A stretch of DNA of 64,000 bases from Eubacterium xylanophilum ATCC 35991. GTDB lineage: Bacteria > Bacillota > Clostridia > Lachnospirales > Lachnospiraceae. The position numbers and the translations under genes are program-made. Of this stretch, positions 17,259 to 26,528 are shown piece after piece (positions within the stretch are counted from its first letter, which is position 1; each line of letters starts with the position of its first letter). The notes beneath the pieces are model-generated. The model did no database searches, was not told the DNA's origin, and saw only the letters and a list, made by a program, of their open reading frames with translations. Location of the stretch: the NCBI RefSeq assembly GCF_000518685.1, contig NZ_JAEB01000013.1:20405-84404 (forward strand), given 5' to 3'.

Positions 17259-18346
17259 GTCTCTCTCCTATAACTTAATGTTGTAATATTTCCACAATAC
17301 TTTCGTTGAACATACTGCACCCTACCATCTCCTTTAGTCGAATCCTTATATCCATCATTAACCGTATAATATACATATGTTTTGGTCTTTGATTTATCTT
17401 TCTTCTTTTCTTTATATTCTATAGTTATCTCATAAGCCCCATTTATTACCATAGAATGACCATCTTTATTTGGGGCGTAAAACGTACCATGCACCGGTCT
17501 TGAAAGTTTATTGAGATTTTTGACACTCTCATAGTCATGATCCCATAAGTACCCTTTTGTTTTTTTATTATGTCTCAGGTAAAAATATTCATACATATAT
17601 GGAAAGTAATGAGGATGTGTACCCGAACTTTCTACACCATTTTTTCCTTTCACAAATGTAATCTGGTTGTCCATCATTGTTCTTAAAAGCATTTCAGAAA
17701 AAGCATATATATACTTTGCTCCCTCGTATGTCTTAGAAAACCCTTTTCTTGTAAAATATTCAGTCATACTAGCACCAGCAACCTGAACACATGTCCCGCT
17801 CGGAATATAATCTAGTTTTTGATCTATACTATATATTAAATTACAATAGCTTTGTTTAATATTTCTAGTATTCAGAATCCACTTTGTAGATTTCTCACAC
17901 TTTAGCACACTCTTACTATAGCAATCCTTATGCTTATTCTTTGCATCTTTCTTGGCTCCATCTAGGGTCTCTATAATGATATCTTTAATTCCAGCTGCTC
18001 CACTCCGATCCCTTCGAGCATCAGAATCACTCTTCTTAGCATCATATTTGTGTTTTTTCTTCTCCACAGAAGCACTCTCCACAGGCACAGACTCCACATT
18101 TGCAGTCTCTACACTTACAGTTTCAGTTTTTGCTGTTTCACTATATTGAGTTTCAACCAAAGCTTTTTTAATTTCAACATTTTCTGGGATACTATTATGA
18201 TTATCCATCAAATCACTGTTTGCAGTTTCTACATTAACACGAGGTGAGTTACTTGATTTTCCTTCCATACTATAAGCATATGCCCCAATTCCATCGCTCA
18301 GAACTAGAGTTGCTACTAACATTCCTATTAATACTTGTTTTTTCAT
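17255..18346 (-). CDS. Secreted cysteine-peptidase-like protein, copy 1
   Basis: 363 residues: a signal peptide identical in its first residues (MKKQ) and core (LVLSDGIG.YAY) to copy 2, a Val/Glu/Thr/Ser-rich repeated linker (units like VETA, VESA), and the peptidase-like domain. The candidate triad is Cys in PSGTCVQVAGASM, His in DGHSMVINGAYEI and Asn in YYTVNDG. GAGGAG lies 6 bases before the ATG. It heads the operon 17255-16404-15450. The linker composition differs between copies while the C-terminal domains stay similar. Function is inferred; it could also be a catalytically dead adhesin. Confidence 0.8.
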   Translation of the reverse strand: MKKQVLIGMLVATLVLSDGIGAYAYSMEGKSSNSPRVNVETANSDLMDNHNSIPENVEIKKALVETQYSETAKTETVSVETANVESVPVESASVEKKKHKYDAKKSDSDARRDRSGAAGIKDIIIETLDGAKKDAKNKHKDCYSKSVLKCEKSTKWILNTRNIKQSYCNLIYSIDQKLDYIPSGTCVQVAGASMTEYFTRKGFSKTYEGAKYIYAFSEMLLRTMMDNQITFVKGKNGVESSGTHPHYFPYMYEYFYLRHNKKTKGYLWDHDYESVKNLNKLSRPVHGTFYAPNKDGHSMVINGAYEITIEYKEKKKDKSKTKTYVYYTVNDGYKDSTKGDGRVQYVQRKYCGNITTLSYRRET

Positions 18347-18371
18347 TATAATCTCCTCATTGTGTCTTTAT

Positions 18372-18418
18372 TTGTCCGGACAATGTTCATTGTAACACAT
18401 TTAATGTCTATATGTCAA
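18372..18418 (-). promoter_or_regulatory. Promoter and palindromic candidate operator of the 17255 operon
   Basis: On the minus strand TTGACA (18418-18413), 18-base spacer, TACAAT (18394-18389). The perfect 12-bp palindrome TTGTCCGGACAA (18372-18383) covers about +1 to +12. The paralog promoter carries the related TTGTCCAAACAG at the same place. Confidence 0.7.
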
Positions 18419-18485
18419 TTATTTTTTTGGGGGAGCAAATATTCCTATTTCTTTATATGAGGCTGTCGTCGTGCAACATTTGATT

Positions 18486-19145
18486 TTAGTACTTACTTCG
18501 TTCTATAATCTCAATTATCTTATCTAAACTACTCACTTTAGCATCTAATTTTTCCATTGTCTCTTCATCCGGTTCCGCCTGATCAGGCACCATTACCACC
18601 TTACATCCTGCAGACTTTGCACTGCTAATTCCATTGGGGGAATCCTCTACTGCTAGACACATATCCGGATTTAATCCAAGTTCTCTACAGGCATACGCAT
18701 AGACGTCTGGACTTGGCTTTCCTTCTTTAACCATTGTCGCCGATATAAACCTATCAAAGTATTCTGTAAGACCTACCATTCCCAAGTATCGCTCCGTTCT
18801 CTCTATATCTGACGCCGTAACAACTGCTGCCTGGATCCCATTTTCTCGCAAAAAAGTCAGAAGCTCTACAGCACCGGGCTTGACAGCTATCCCCTCTTCT
18901 TCGATCATTTTTTCCATAATCTCTTTTCTGTAATCTCTAATTGCATAATAATCTATATTTTCATCACCCAATAGTTCAGCCAATTTAATAGGGGCAAATG
19001 GTCTGCCAAGAGATCTCAGCGACAATGCCCCTTCGTCTGTCATTTTGTACCCAAAATGGGCCGCTGCAAGCGGCCAACATCTTCGATAATATTTTTCTGT
19101 GTCAATAATTGTTCCATCTAAATCAAATAAAACTGCTTTAATCAT
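18486..19145 (-). CDS. HAD-family hydrolase (beta-phosphoglucomutase-like)
   Basis: A 219-residue cytoplasmic phosphatase or phosphomutase of HAD subfamily IA. Motif I is FDLDGTIIDTE at the N-terminus, motif II is the T of VVTAS, motif III is KEGKPSPDVY, and motif IV is AVEDSPNGI. A cap domain sits between motifs I and II. The ATG at 19145 overlaps the stop of the sensor-EAL gene (TAATG) and has GAGAGG upstream, so the two are co-translated. The substrate is probably a sugar phosphate, not determined. Confidence 0.9.
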   Translation of the reverse strand: MIKAVLFDLDGTIIDTEKYYRRCWPLAAAHFGYKMTDEGALSLRSLGRPFAPIKLAELLGDENIDYYAIRDYRKEIMEKMIEEEGIAVKPGAVELLTFLRENGIQAAVVTASDIERTERYLGMVGLTEYFDRFISATMVKEGKPSPDVYAYACRELGLNPDMCLAVEDSPNGISSAKSAGCKVVMVPDQAEPDEETMEKLDAKVSSLDKIIEIIERSKY

Positions 19146-21859
19146 TATTTCCTCTCTATCCACATGCGCCCCGACTGATTGTATATAATCGTGCCCCTTG
19201 AAGAATATCCTTCTGTTAATTCTTCTTTCACTCTTATACACAGATCTCCCTTGCCTTCGATAGTCAACTTGGATGATTCCGGTACATATATTCCGGTATT
19301 ATCCATAATATTTTCTCCTCTTAGCACGAGAATAACATCACAGTTTTCACCTATTTCCATACAAGGTTTACCTATTTGATCAGAGAATATTACATTTTCG
19401 AGAGTAATTCTTCCCTGATAACCTGCCTTACATTTTAAGTGCATATTACTTACAAGACCAGGAGCACCTGCAATTATTATATCCTTATAAACAACATTTT
19501 CGTCGCCCACCAATATGTCAGTAAAGCTTCCACTAATAAGACTTCTAAGTGAAACCCTTCCTGTCTTTCCACTTTCATAGACTTTCTTAATGGAGCCCGT
19601 CTGCTTCTCATTGTAATAATGTATAATCTCTTCTTTTACATCAGAATCAATACTCTCAATAAACTTTGATGATGGTTTTGCTGTATAATATCCTTGAATC
19701 AAATCCGCTCCCAGGTGAATTACTGTCCTAAGCTCATCAGAATTTTCCACTCCTTCGGCGAGCGCTACTATTCCATTATCATGGCAAAAATCTATCGTCT
19801 CCTTTACAAAATATTGCTTGTTTGGATAGTTCTGAATATCCGTCAACAGATATCGGTCTATCTTTACATAATTAGGCATATATCGTAGCAGATTTCCAAC
19901 ATTCGAGTAACCGGTTCCATAATCATCTAATGCTATTTCTACACCTATCTCATCAAAATGAGCTTTCATATCATTAAATGCTTGATCCTCTAATTCGGAT
20001 TCCTCAGTAAGCTCCACGACAATTGAATTTGCATTTCTTCGTGATATAGCATCAATTTCTTCAAATTGTTCTTGGTTAACCAAAATTCCCGGTATGCTAT
20101 TTACAAACATCTTTGTTTTGCTAAAAACATCTTTATTTTCATCCACAATTTTCAGAACATTTAAAAATGTTCTGTATTCCACTTCCGACAATCTGCCTTG
20201 CATACTGGCGAACTTGATTATCTTTATAGGTGAAATATTTAGCTCTGTAGTTGGTCTCATAAGTGCCTCATAAGAGAATATTTCACCTGTTTTAGCACTG
20301 ACAATTGGTTGAAAATCATATCTGAACATGTTATTATCTATAATTTCATTAACTAATTCATATTCATTCTTTTCATCATTTGAAAGCATCTCGTAACGAA
20401 TATCTGTGATAGAATATTTGCTATTAAATAAAGCTTCCATCTTTTTCTGAATATTTCTAATTACCAGTTCTTTGCGCAAGCACTCTAGTCCAACAGCAAC
20501 ATCTGTAACCCAAAGTCGATAGACATCATCATAGCTTCTCGGATTGTCATACGCAACAGAGGCATAGCCATAGCACTGAATTCCGCAGAACAAAGGAGTG
20601 AAATAATATACAAGCGGCTTCTTGCGTGGAAGGTATATATCTGGTAATATTTCCTTGACGCAAAATATATCACTAAGACTGGATATGCCATCTCTATTAT
20701 CCGAATTATATCTGATTGCATGTATAATCTCTTCTGTATATCCGTGGTTTCCTACCGTTATCTCATAATCATCTTCCATATAGTTCCAAGGAGCACAGAG
20801 CAATAAGTTAAAACTTTCAGCTCCTTTTATCTGATATGCATAAGAATATACCGTATCCAGAAAGCCTCTTAGAGTTGTATGATTACAGAGATTCTCCTGG
20901 AAAGTATCATTTACAGAATTATATGCAGTCTCAGAAATATCCGTGGACCATTCTTCCCTTCTCGTTGAAATCTCAGGAATTGTACTCTCTTTGCACCCAC
21001 AGCTCTCCCCCACAACCAAGCCTGGTTTTGCACAAAACTCATATTTATTTCTCTCTTCCTCTGACTTTAATAGAAAGTTGGCAGCATATTCTCCGCACTC
21101 TCTCGCCGGCGCCAGCGCTGATGTAATAGACTTCGGAGAATTTTGTCCCTCCTCAGTCGAATCATAACCTGCAACAGCGATATCCTCTGGAATTCTATAT
21201 CCATGCTTTACTAATGAATCACACAATCCAACAGCCATCTGATCACAGGCGCATATAATCGCCTCGGGAAGTCTTCCATTTTTAGCAAGCATGATATCTA
21301 TATACTGTTCCCCACTTGTATACCAAAAATCTCCATGGTGAATCCACTTTTCATCTACCTCAAGGCCGTGGGCTTCCATAGAATCTCTAAACGCCTGCAA
21401 TCTCTGTTTGGAATGAGGATGCCACTTTTTCCCGGAGAGAAATCCAATTTCCTTATAGCCGTGCACCTCAATCATGTGATCGACAACAATCTTCATTCCA
21501 TAATATCCATCAGTCCCTATGCACTTATAGACATCACTTTCTCCCTCAATAACAATCACTGGGCCATCATAATTCTCTCGTATTTTTTCTTCTAGCGCAT
21601 CGGCCACGTTTATAGTTTGAATGCTATCTTTAAGAAAAACTATTCCATCAAAAATAGAATAGTTCACCAAATTAAAAATATTCGAATCTCCCTTTTCTCT
21701 TATCTCTGAGTCTTGATACTTTCTGTACATAGAAAATACACAGACATCCACATCTGCTCCGAATGTCTGTGTCAAGAAACCTTCTAAAAAATGTCTCTGA
21801 TAACTCTCATCGGCTTGCCCAACCAAGCACGCAAATCTTTTTCTATTACTCTTTTCCAT
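19145..21859 (-). CDS. LacI-type sensor / EAL c-di-GMP phosphodiesterase / beta-helix fusion
   Basis: A 904-residue cytoplasmic protein with an uncommon domain order. Residues about 8-290 form a LacI/GalR-type periplasmic-binding fold without its DNA-binding headpiece (YKEIGFLSG, IICACDQMAVGL, VAGYDSTEEG). Residues about 295-500 are an uncharacterised middle region. Residues about 510-760 are an EAL domain with catalytic features kept: EALMRP (near 530), FVNS, VELTEE, DDYGTGYSN (near 646), VKIDR, AEGVEN (near 703), QGYYTAKP. The last 140 residues are a beta-helix-like region similar to Cthe_2159-type carbohydrate-binding domains. No membrane segment or signal is seen. It likely hydrolyses c-di-GMP in response to a sugar-like ligand. 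It has its own promoter. Confidence 0.88.
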   Translation of the reverse strand: MEKSNRKRFACLVGQADESYQRHFLEGFLTQTFGADVDVCVFSMYRKYQDSEIREKGDSNIFNLVNYSIFDGIVFLKDSIQTINVADALEEKIRENYDGPVIVIEGESDVYKCIGTDGYYGMKIVVDHMIEVHGYKEIGFLSGKKWHPHSKQRLQAFRDSMEAHGLEVDEKWIHHGDFWYTSGEQYIDIMLAKNGRLPEAIICACDQMAVGLCDSLVKHGYRIPEDIAVAGYDSTEEGQNSPKSITSALAPARECGEYAANFLLKSEEERNKYEFCAKPGLVVGESCGCKESTIPEISTRREEWSTDISETAYNSVNDTFQENLCNHTTLRGFLDTVYSYAYQIKGAESFNLLLCAPWNYMEDDYEITVGNHGYTEEIIHAIRYNSDNRDGISSLSDIFCVKEILPDIYLPRKKPLVYYFTPLFCGIQCYGYASVAYDNPRSYDDVYRLWVTDVAVGLECLRKELVIRNIQKKMEALFNSKYSITDIRYEMLSNDEKNEYELVNEIIDNNMFRYDFQPIVSAKTGEIFSYEALMRPTTELNISPIKIIKFASMQGRLSEVEYRTFLNVLKIVDENKDVFSKTKMFVNSIPGILVNQEQFEEIDAISRRNANSIVVELTEESELEDQAFNDMKAHFDEIGVEIALDDYGTGYSNVGNLLRYMPNYVKIDRYLLTDIQNYPNKQYFVKETIDFCHDNGIVALAEGVENSDELRTVIHLGADLIQGYYTAKPSSKFIESIDSDVKEEIIHYYNEKQTGSIKKVYESGKTGRVSLRSLISGSFTDILVGDENVVYKDIIIAGAPGLVSNMHLKCKAGYQGRITLENVIFSDQIGKPCMEIGENCDVILVLRGENIMDNTGIYVPESSKLTIEGKGDLCIRVKEELTEGYSSRGTIIYNQSGRMWIERK

Positions 21860-21907
21860 ACATTCTTCCTCTTATCCTTTTAACATGTGCCCACAATATA
21901 TACTACT

Positions 21908-21936
21908 ATTATACATTATTTAGCATACTTTGTAAA
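21908..21936 (-). promoter_or_regulatory. Promoter of the sensor-EAL gene
   Basis: Minus strand: TTTACA (21936-21931), 17-base spacer, TATAAT (21913-21908), about 48 bases before the ATG. Confidence 0.75.
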
Positions 21937-21984
21937 GGAAATGAACATACTATTAATCCGAGAAAAATGTTCCGAAAACTTTAT

Positions 21985-23826
21985 TTACTCACTTCCAAAG
22001 AACTGACATATTGCCTTCGCTGCAGCCTCATTAATCTCCGGAATTTGCTTCAACTCTTCTATTGACGCTGACTTAATTGCCTCGATGGACTCAAAATTTC
22101 TCATGAGCGCCTTACGTCTAACTGCTCCAATTCCAGGGATATCATCTAAAACAGAGTGAACTTGCTTCTTTCCTCTAATCTGCTTGTGATATTCTATGGC
22201 AAATCGATGAGTTTCATCTTGTATCCTGGTTATCAGGCGAAATCCCTGACTGTGTGTATCAATTGGAAGCTCTACATTCTCAAAGTACAAACCTCTGGTT
22301 CTGTGCCTATCATCCTTGACCATTCCACAAACCGGAATATTGATACCGAGACTGTCAAGAACCATCTTACAAACGTTAACCTGTCCCTTTCCACCATCCA
22401 TAAATATAATACTTGGGAACTGTTTAAATGCATCATTTTCTGATAATCCCTCTCGCATTCCATGTGTAAAGCGCCTTGTCAAAAGTTCTTCCATAGAATG
22501 ATAGTCATCGGGTCCAGTCACAGATTTAATCCTAAATTTTCTGTAGTTGTTCTTTTTGGGCCGACCATTTTCAAAAACAACCATGGAACCCACCGTCTCA
22601 AAGCCATTAATATTGGAAATATCATAGGACTCAATTCGTATTATATTATCGATGCCGAGAATTCCCTCGATTTCCTCCACTGCACCTATCGTCCTAGCTC
22701 TATCTGCAGCCAATCTCTCCTTGTCCTGTGTCAAAATCATCGTGGCATTGCGCTTTGCCAAATCAAGGAGTTTGCCCTTCTGCCCACGCTTTGGTTGTTT
22801 GAACTGGACTTTTCCTCCCCTTTTCACTTCGAGCCAATCCGCCAAAAACTCCATATCATCGGGTTCTGTCTCCGCCCATATTTCCTTTGGTATATACGGT
22901 GTTCCGGCATACATTTGTTTGATAAATGCTCCGAGAATATGACTCTCTGACTCATCAGAAACTCCCGTGAGAAAATAGTGCTCACGTCCGATAAGTCTAC
23001 CTCCACGGATAAAGAATACCTGAACAACCGCATCGTCCTCATTGGTTGCTATGGCGATAATATCCCTCTCGCCCTCATCACTCGAGGTAATCTTCTGCCT
23101 CTCAGTGACGCGAGTTACACTATTAATCAAATCTCTGTAAAGAGCTGCCTCCTCAAACTTCATCTCCGCAGACAAATCCATCATCTTGGTCTGGAGCTCT
23201 GCCAAAACCTCTTTGGTATCGCCTCCGAGAAACTTAAGAGCTTTGTCAAAATTCACCTTATAGTCAGCAGAGGATATATAGCCTTGGCAAGGCGCTTTAC
23301 ACTGTCCCATCTCATAGTAGAGACATGGACGGTCTTTGCCTATATCCCGCGGAAGATTTTTCTTGCAACTCCTGAGAGAAAAAAGTTTATTGGTTAGTTC
23401 TATCGTGTCTCGTATAGCAGCACCACTTGTAAATGGTCCAAAGTACTTAGCTCCATCTCTCTTCATCTGCCTTGCCAACATAAGTCTTGGAAAATCTTCA
23501 GTTACAGTGGCCTTGAGAAAAGGATAGCCTTTCCCGTCCTTCAGCATGGTATTGTACTTGGGATTATATTCTTTGATCAGATTGCACTCCAATACGAGTG
23601 CCTCAAGTTCGCTGTCTGTGACGATGTACTCAAACCAGGCAATCTGTTGAATCATCTTCTCGATTTTAGTAGAGACATTTCTGCTCTTTTGGAAGTACTG
23701 TCTGACGCGGTTTTTGAGAACTACAGCTTTTCCAACGTATATAACGTGATCATCCCGGTCATGCATTAGATACACGCCGGGCTTATCAGGAATTTTCTTC
23801 AATTCTTCTTGAATATCAAACATCAT
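21985..23826 (-). CDS. uvrC: UvrABC system protein C
   Basis: Nucleotide-excision-repair endonuclease making both incisions around a UvrB-bound lesion. The N-terminal GIY-YIG domain is visible (GVYLMHDRDDHVIYVGKA). Next come a Cys-containing region (PCLYYEMGQCKAPCQGY), the UVR motif (EEAALYRDLI) and the RNase H-like endonuclease domain (ESYDISNINGFETVGSMVVF). The C-terminal helix-hairpin-helix has DDIPGIGAVRRKALM. Length 613 is typical. The start overlaps the upstream HAD gene as ATGA. Confidence 0.97.
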   Translation of the reverse strand: MMFDIQEELKKIPDKPGVYLMHDRDDHVIYVGKAVVLKNRVRQYFQKSRNVSTKIEKMIQQIAWFEYIVTDSELEALVLECNLIKEYNPKYNTMLKDGKGYPFLKATVTEDFPRLMLARQMKRDGAKYFGPFTSGAAIRDTIELTNKLFSLRSCKKNLPRDIGKDRPCLYYEMGQCKAPCQGYISSADYKVNFDKALKFLGGDTKEVLAELQTKMMDLSAEMKFEEAALYRDLINSVTRVTERQKITSSDEGERDIIAIATNEDDAVVQVFFIRGGRLIGREHYFLTGVSDESESHILGAFIKQMYAGTPYIPKEIWAETEPDDMEFLADWLEVKRGGKVQFKQPKRGQKGKLLDLAKRNATMILTQDKERLAADRARTIGAVEEIEGILGIDNIIRIESYDISNINGFETVGSMVVFENGRPKKNNYRKFRIKSVTGPDDYHSMEELLTRRFTHGMREGLSENDAFKQFPSIIFMDGGKGQVNVCKMVLDSLGINIPVCGMVKDDRHRTRGLYFENVELPIDTHSQGFRLITRIQDETHRFAIEYHKQIRGKKQVHSVLDDIPGIGAVRRKALMRNFESIEAIKSASIEELKQIPEINEAAAKAICQFFGSE

Positions 23827-24632
23827 ATCACCACATATCTATCAATCACGTCCACAACTCCGTCTTCGTCGCAGTGCGGCGCGATATAGTTGGCAAATTT
23901 CTTCACCTCATCACTTGCATTATCCATAGCAACACCGAGACCGGCATATTTTATCATGGAGATATCATTAAAACCGTCTCCACAACAAATCATCTGACTT
24001 CTGGAAAGTCCCAAACGATCCAAAAGCCTTGACAAACCATAGGCCTTATCGATGCCCAAAGGCATCATCTCCACATAAAAATCCTCAGAGCGATATACAC
24101 TCAAACGACCCTCAAACTCCTTGGCCCCGGCTTTCTCCACGTCCTCCATCATTGACGGATCTCCCGTCAAAAGACACTTATTGACCGGATACTTGACTTG
24201 TTGTCCAAAGTTCTCAAGCTTTGTTATCCCTATCTCCGATCCTATGGAATCTATTACTACATAGGGATCTTCTTCATTTTCGGTAATGATATTACCATTG
24301 TGATAAGACATAATCCCGGTGCCCATTTTCTTGGAAAAATCATAGATTTCACTCACGATTTTGTCGGGAAGACAAATATCATAAATCACTTCGCCCGTGG
24401 CGGCATTACTGATTTTGGCGCCATTATATGATATAATAAATCCTCCAAAATCCGTCAAACCAATTCTTCTGGCTGTAGACATGATTCCCTCAGTAGAGCG
24501 ACCGGAAGCGATGGCAACCTTGATGCCATCATTCTGGATTTCAACGATTCTATCAATTGTCCTCTCGGAAATCGTCTTATCGGTTCTCATAAGTGTGCCG
24601 TCAATGTCGAGCACGAGTAATTCATATGCCAT
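23823..24632 (-). CDS. Cof-type HAD-IIB phosphatase
   Basis: A 269-residue HAD phosphatase of the Cof/YbiV type. Motif I is LDIDGTLMRTD, motif II is the S of IASGRS, and motif IV is CGDGFNDISMIKYAGLGVAM. The large C2-type cap is in the middle. Typical substrates are sugar phosphates or flavin precursors, unresolved here. The start overlaps the ftsH stop (TAATG) and the end overlaps the uvrC start, so it sits in one translationally coupled series. Confidence 0.93.
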   Translation of the reverse strand: MAYELLVLDIDGTLMRTDKTISERTIDRIVEIQNDGIKVAIASGRSTEGIMSTARRIGLTDFGGFIISYNGAKISNAATGEVIYDICLPDKIVSEIYDFSKKMGTGIMSYHNGNIITENEEDPYVVIDSIGSEIGITKLENFGQQVKYPVNKCLLTGDPSMMEDVEKAGAKEFEGRLSVYRSEDFYVEMMPLGIDKAYGLSRLLDRLGLSRSQMICCGDGFNDISMIKYAGLGVAMDNASDEVKKFANYIAPHCDEDGVVDVIDRYVVI

Positions 24633-26512
24633 TATTCCTCGTCTTTCTTTTTATCCAGTGTTATACCAGTAGCTTCTTCGAATATAGATACAAATTCCTT
24701 ACCGGTAATTGTTTCTTTCTCAACCAGGTGTGCTGCAATCTTGTGAAGCGCTTCCACATTTTCTTCTACAAGCTTATAAGCCTTGTCATAGCAATCCTGG
24801 AGAATATCCATAACTTCTTTATCTATCTCACTCTCCGTCTGATCACCGCAATTGCTCACGGCACGTCCATCCAGATATCGGCTTGTAACTGTCTCAAGTC
24901 CGATCAATCCAAACTTCTCACTCATACCATACTGAGTCACCATAGCTCTTGCAATCTTGGTTGCCTGCTCAATATCATTCGAAGCGCCGGTTGTCACGTC
25001 ACCAAAGATAATCTTCTCCGCTGCCCTTCCACCGTACAAAGTGGTAATCTTGGAGATAAGTTCCTCTCTGGTTCTCAGGTACTTCTCCTCTTCCGGAACC
25101 TGCATAACATATCCGAGTGCCCCCATGGTTCTAGGTACAATAGTGATTTTCTGCACCGGTTCCGCCTTCTTTAGAAGAGTTGTTACAAGAGCATGTCCAA
25201 CCTCATGATAGGCCACAATCTTCTTCTCCTCATCACCGAGGATTCGATCTTTTTTCTCTTTTCCGGCAAATACAACCTCAACTGCCTCGAACAAATCTTT
25301 CTGTCCGACTACATTTCTTCCATCCTTAACTGCCATAATAGCAGCTTCATTTACCATATTGGCAAGATCTGCACCAACAGCACCACTGGTAGCAAGGGCA
25401 ATCGCCTCAAGATCAACTGTATCATCCATCAAAACGTCATGAGAATGAACCTTCAAAACAGCGATTCTTCCCTTGAGATCAGGGCGTTCAACGATAATTC
25501 GTCTGTCAAAACGTCCCGGACGAAGAAGCGCCTTGTCAAGAACTTCCGGTCTATTTGTAGCGCCGAGAATGATGATTCCCTTGGATGAATCAAATCCATC
25601 CATCTCAGACAAGAGCTGATTCAAAGTCTGCTCACGCTCATCATTTCCACCGCCGTACTGACTATCACGACTTTTACCGATGGCATCAATCTCGTCAATA
25701 AAGATTATACACGGTGCCATCTGCTGTGCCTGCTTAAAGAGATCACGCACACGAGAAGCTCCAACGCCGACGAACATTTCCACAAAATCCGAACCGGATA
25801 GGGAGAAAAATGGTACGTTAGCTTCGCCTGCTAGGGCCTTTGCCAACAAAGTCTTACCTGTACCGGGAGGTCCTACTAAGAGCGCTCCCTTAGGAAGACG
25901 AGCACCTATCTTCTTATATCTATCTGGATTCTTCAGAAAGTCAACAAGTTCGGTTATAGATTCCTTGGCCTCTTCAACCCCCGCCACATCCTTAAATGTG
26001 ACACCTGTCTCCTTCTCTACGTACATCTTGGCATTGGACTTTCCAACTCCCATGATGCCACCGCCGGATTTGGAAACATTTCTGAAAAGGAACCAGAGAA
26101 TTATCCACATAATGGCGAATGGTAGAACATAAGCCATCAAAAACTGTATAACTGCAGAGCTTGAATCCTCGATTTTGGCCTTAAAATCCACATTGTACTC
26201 ATTCAGCATATCCTGAACAAGGGCTGTGTCCTGAATATAACCAGTATAATAAGTCACCTTGAACATGGTATTCTGTGACTGTTCTGCCCTAGGCTCAATG
26301 TATATTACATTGGAGTCAAATTCTACACTCTGAACCTTACCCTCCTTCAGCATCTCGATAAACTGCGAGTAGCTGATTTCCTTGTTGGTCCTCTTTTGCA
26401 ACTCCGAATTAAGAAATACAATAACCAGCAATGCCAGCAATGCCGCCGCAACACAGATAATTATGTTGACTTTATTGTTTTTCTTATTATTATCTTGTTT
26501 GTTATCATTCAT
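24632..26512 (-). CDS. ftsH: ATP-dependent zinc metalloprotease FtsH
   Basis: Membrane AAA+ protease degrading misfolded membrane proteins and regulators. Two N-terminal membrane helices (about residues 16-35 and 125-148) flank an external domain. The AAA module has Walker A GPPGTGKT (near 217), Walker [12 protein letters not shown] and an SRH (ATNRPEVLD...RPGRFDR). The zinc site is HEVGH (near 436). At 626 residues it is a typical length. It follows the transglutaminase-like gene by 16 bases, so it may belong to the MoxR module operon. Confidence 0.97.
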   Translation of the reverse strand: MNDNKQDNNKKNNKVNIIICVAAALLALLVIVFLNSELQKRTNKEISYSQFIEMLKEGKVQSVEFDSNVIYIEPRAEQSQNTMFKVTYYTGYIQDTALVQDMLNEYNVDFKAKIEDSSSAVIQFLMAYVLPFAIMWIILWFLFRNVSKSGGGIMGVGKSNAKMYVEKETGVTFKDVAGVEEAKESITELVDFLKNPDRYKKIGARLPKGALLVGPPGTGKTLLAKALAGEANVPFFSLSGSDFVEMFVGVGASRVRDLFKQAQQMAPCIIFIDEIDAIGKSRDSQYGGGNDEREQTLNQLLSEMDGFDSSKGIIILGATNRPEVLDKALLRPGRFDRRIIVERPDLKGRIAVLKVHSHDVLMDDTVDLEAIALATSGAVGADLANMVNEAAIMAVKDGRNVVGQKDLFEAVEVVFAGKEKKDRILGDEEKKIVAYHEVGHALVTTLLKKAEPVQKITIVPRTMGALGYVMQVPEEEKYLRTREELISKITTLYGGRAAEKIIFGDVTTGASNDIEQATKIARAMVTQYGMSEKFGLIGLETVTSRYLDGRAVSNCGDQTESEIDKEVMDILQDCYDKAYKLVEENVEALHKIAAHLVEKETITGKEFVSIFEEATGITLDKKKDEE

Positions 26513-26528
26513 ACTACTTTCCCTCCAT

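Noticed and set aside
18461..18485. Possible IS end (GAGGCTGTCGTC) beside the HAD gene
   Set aside because: Only about 12 bases resemble an IS end, with no inverted partner or transposase nearby.
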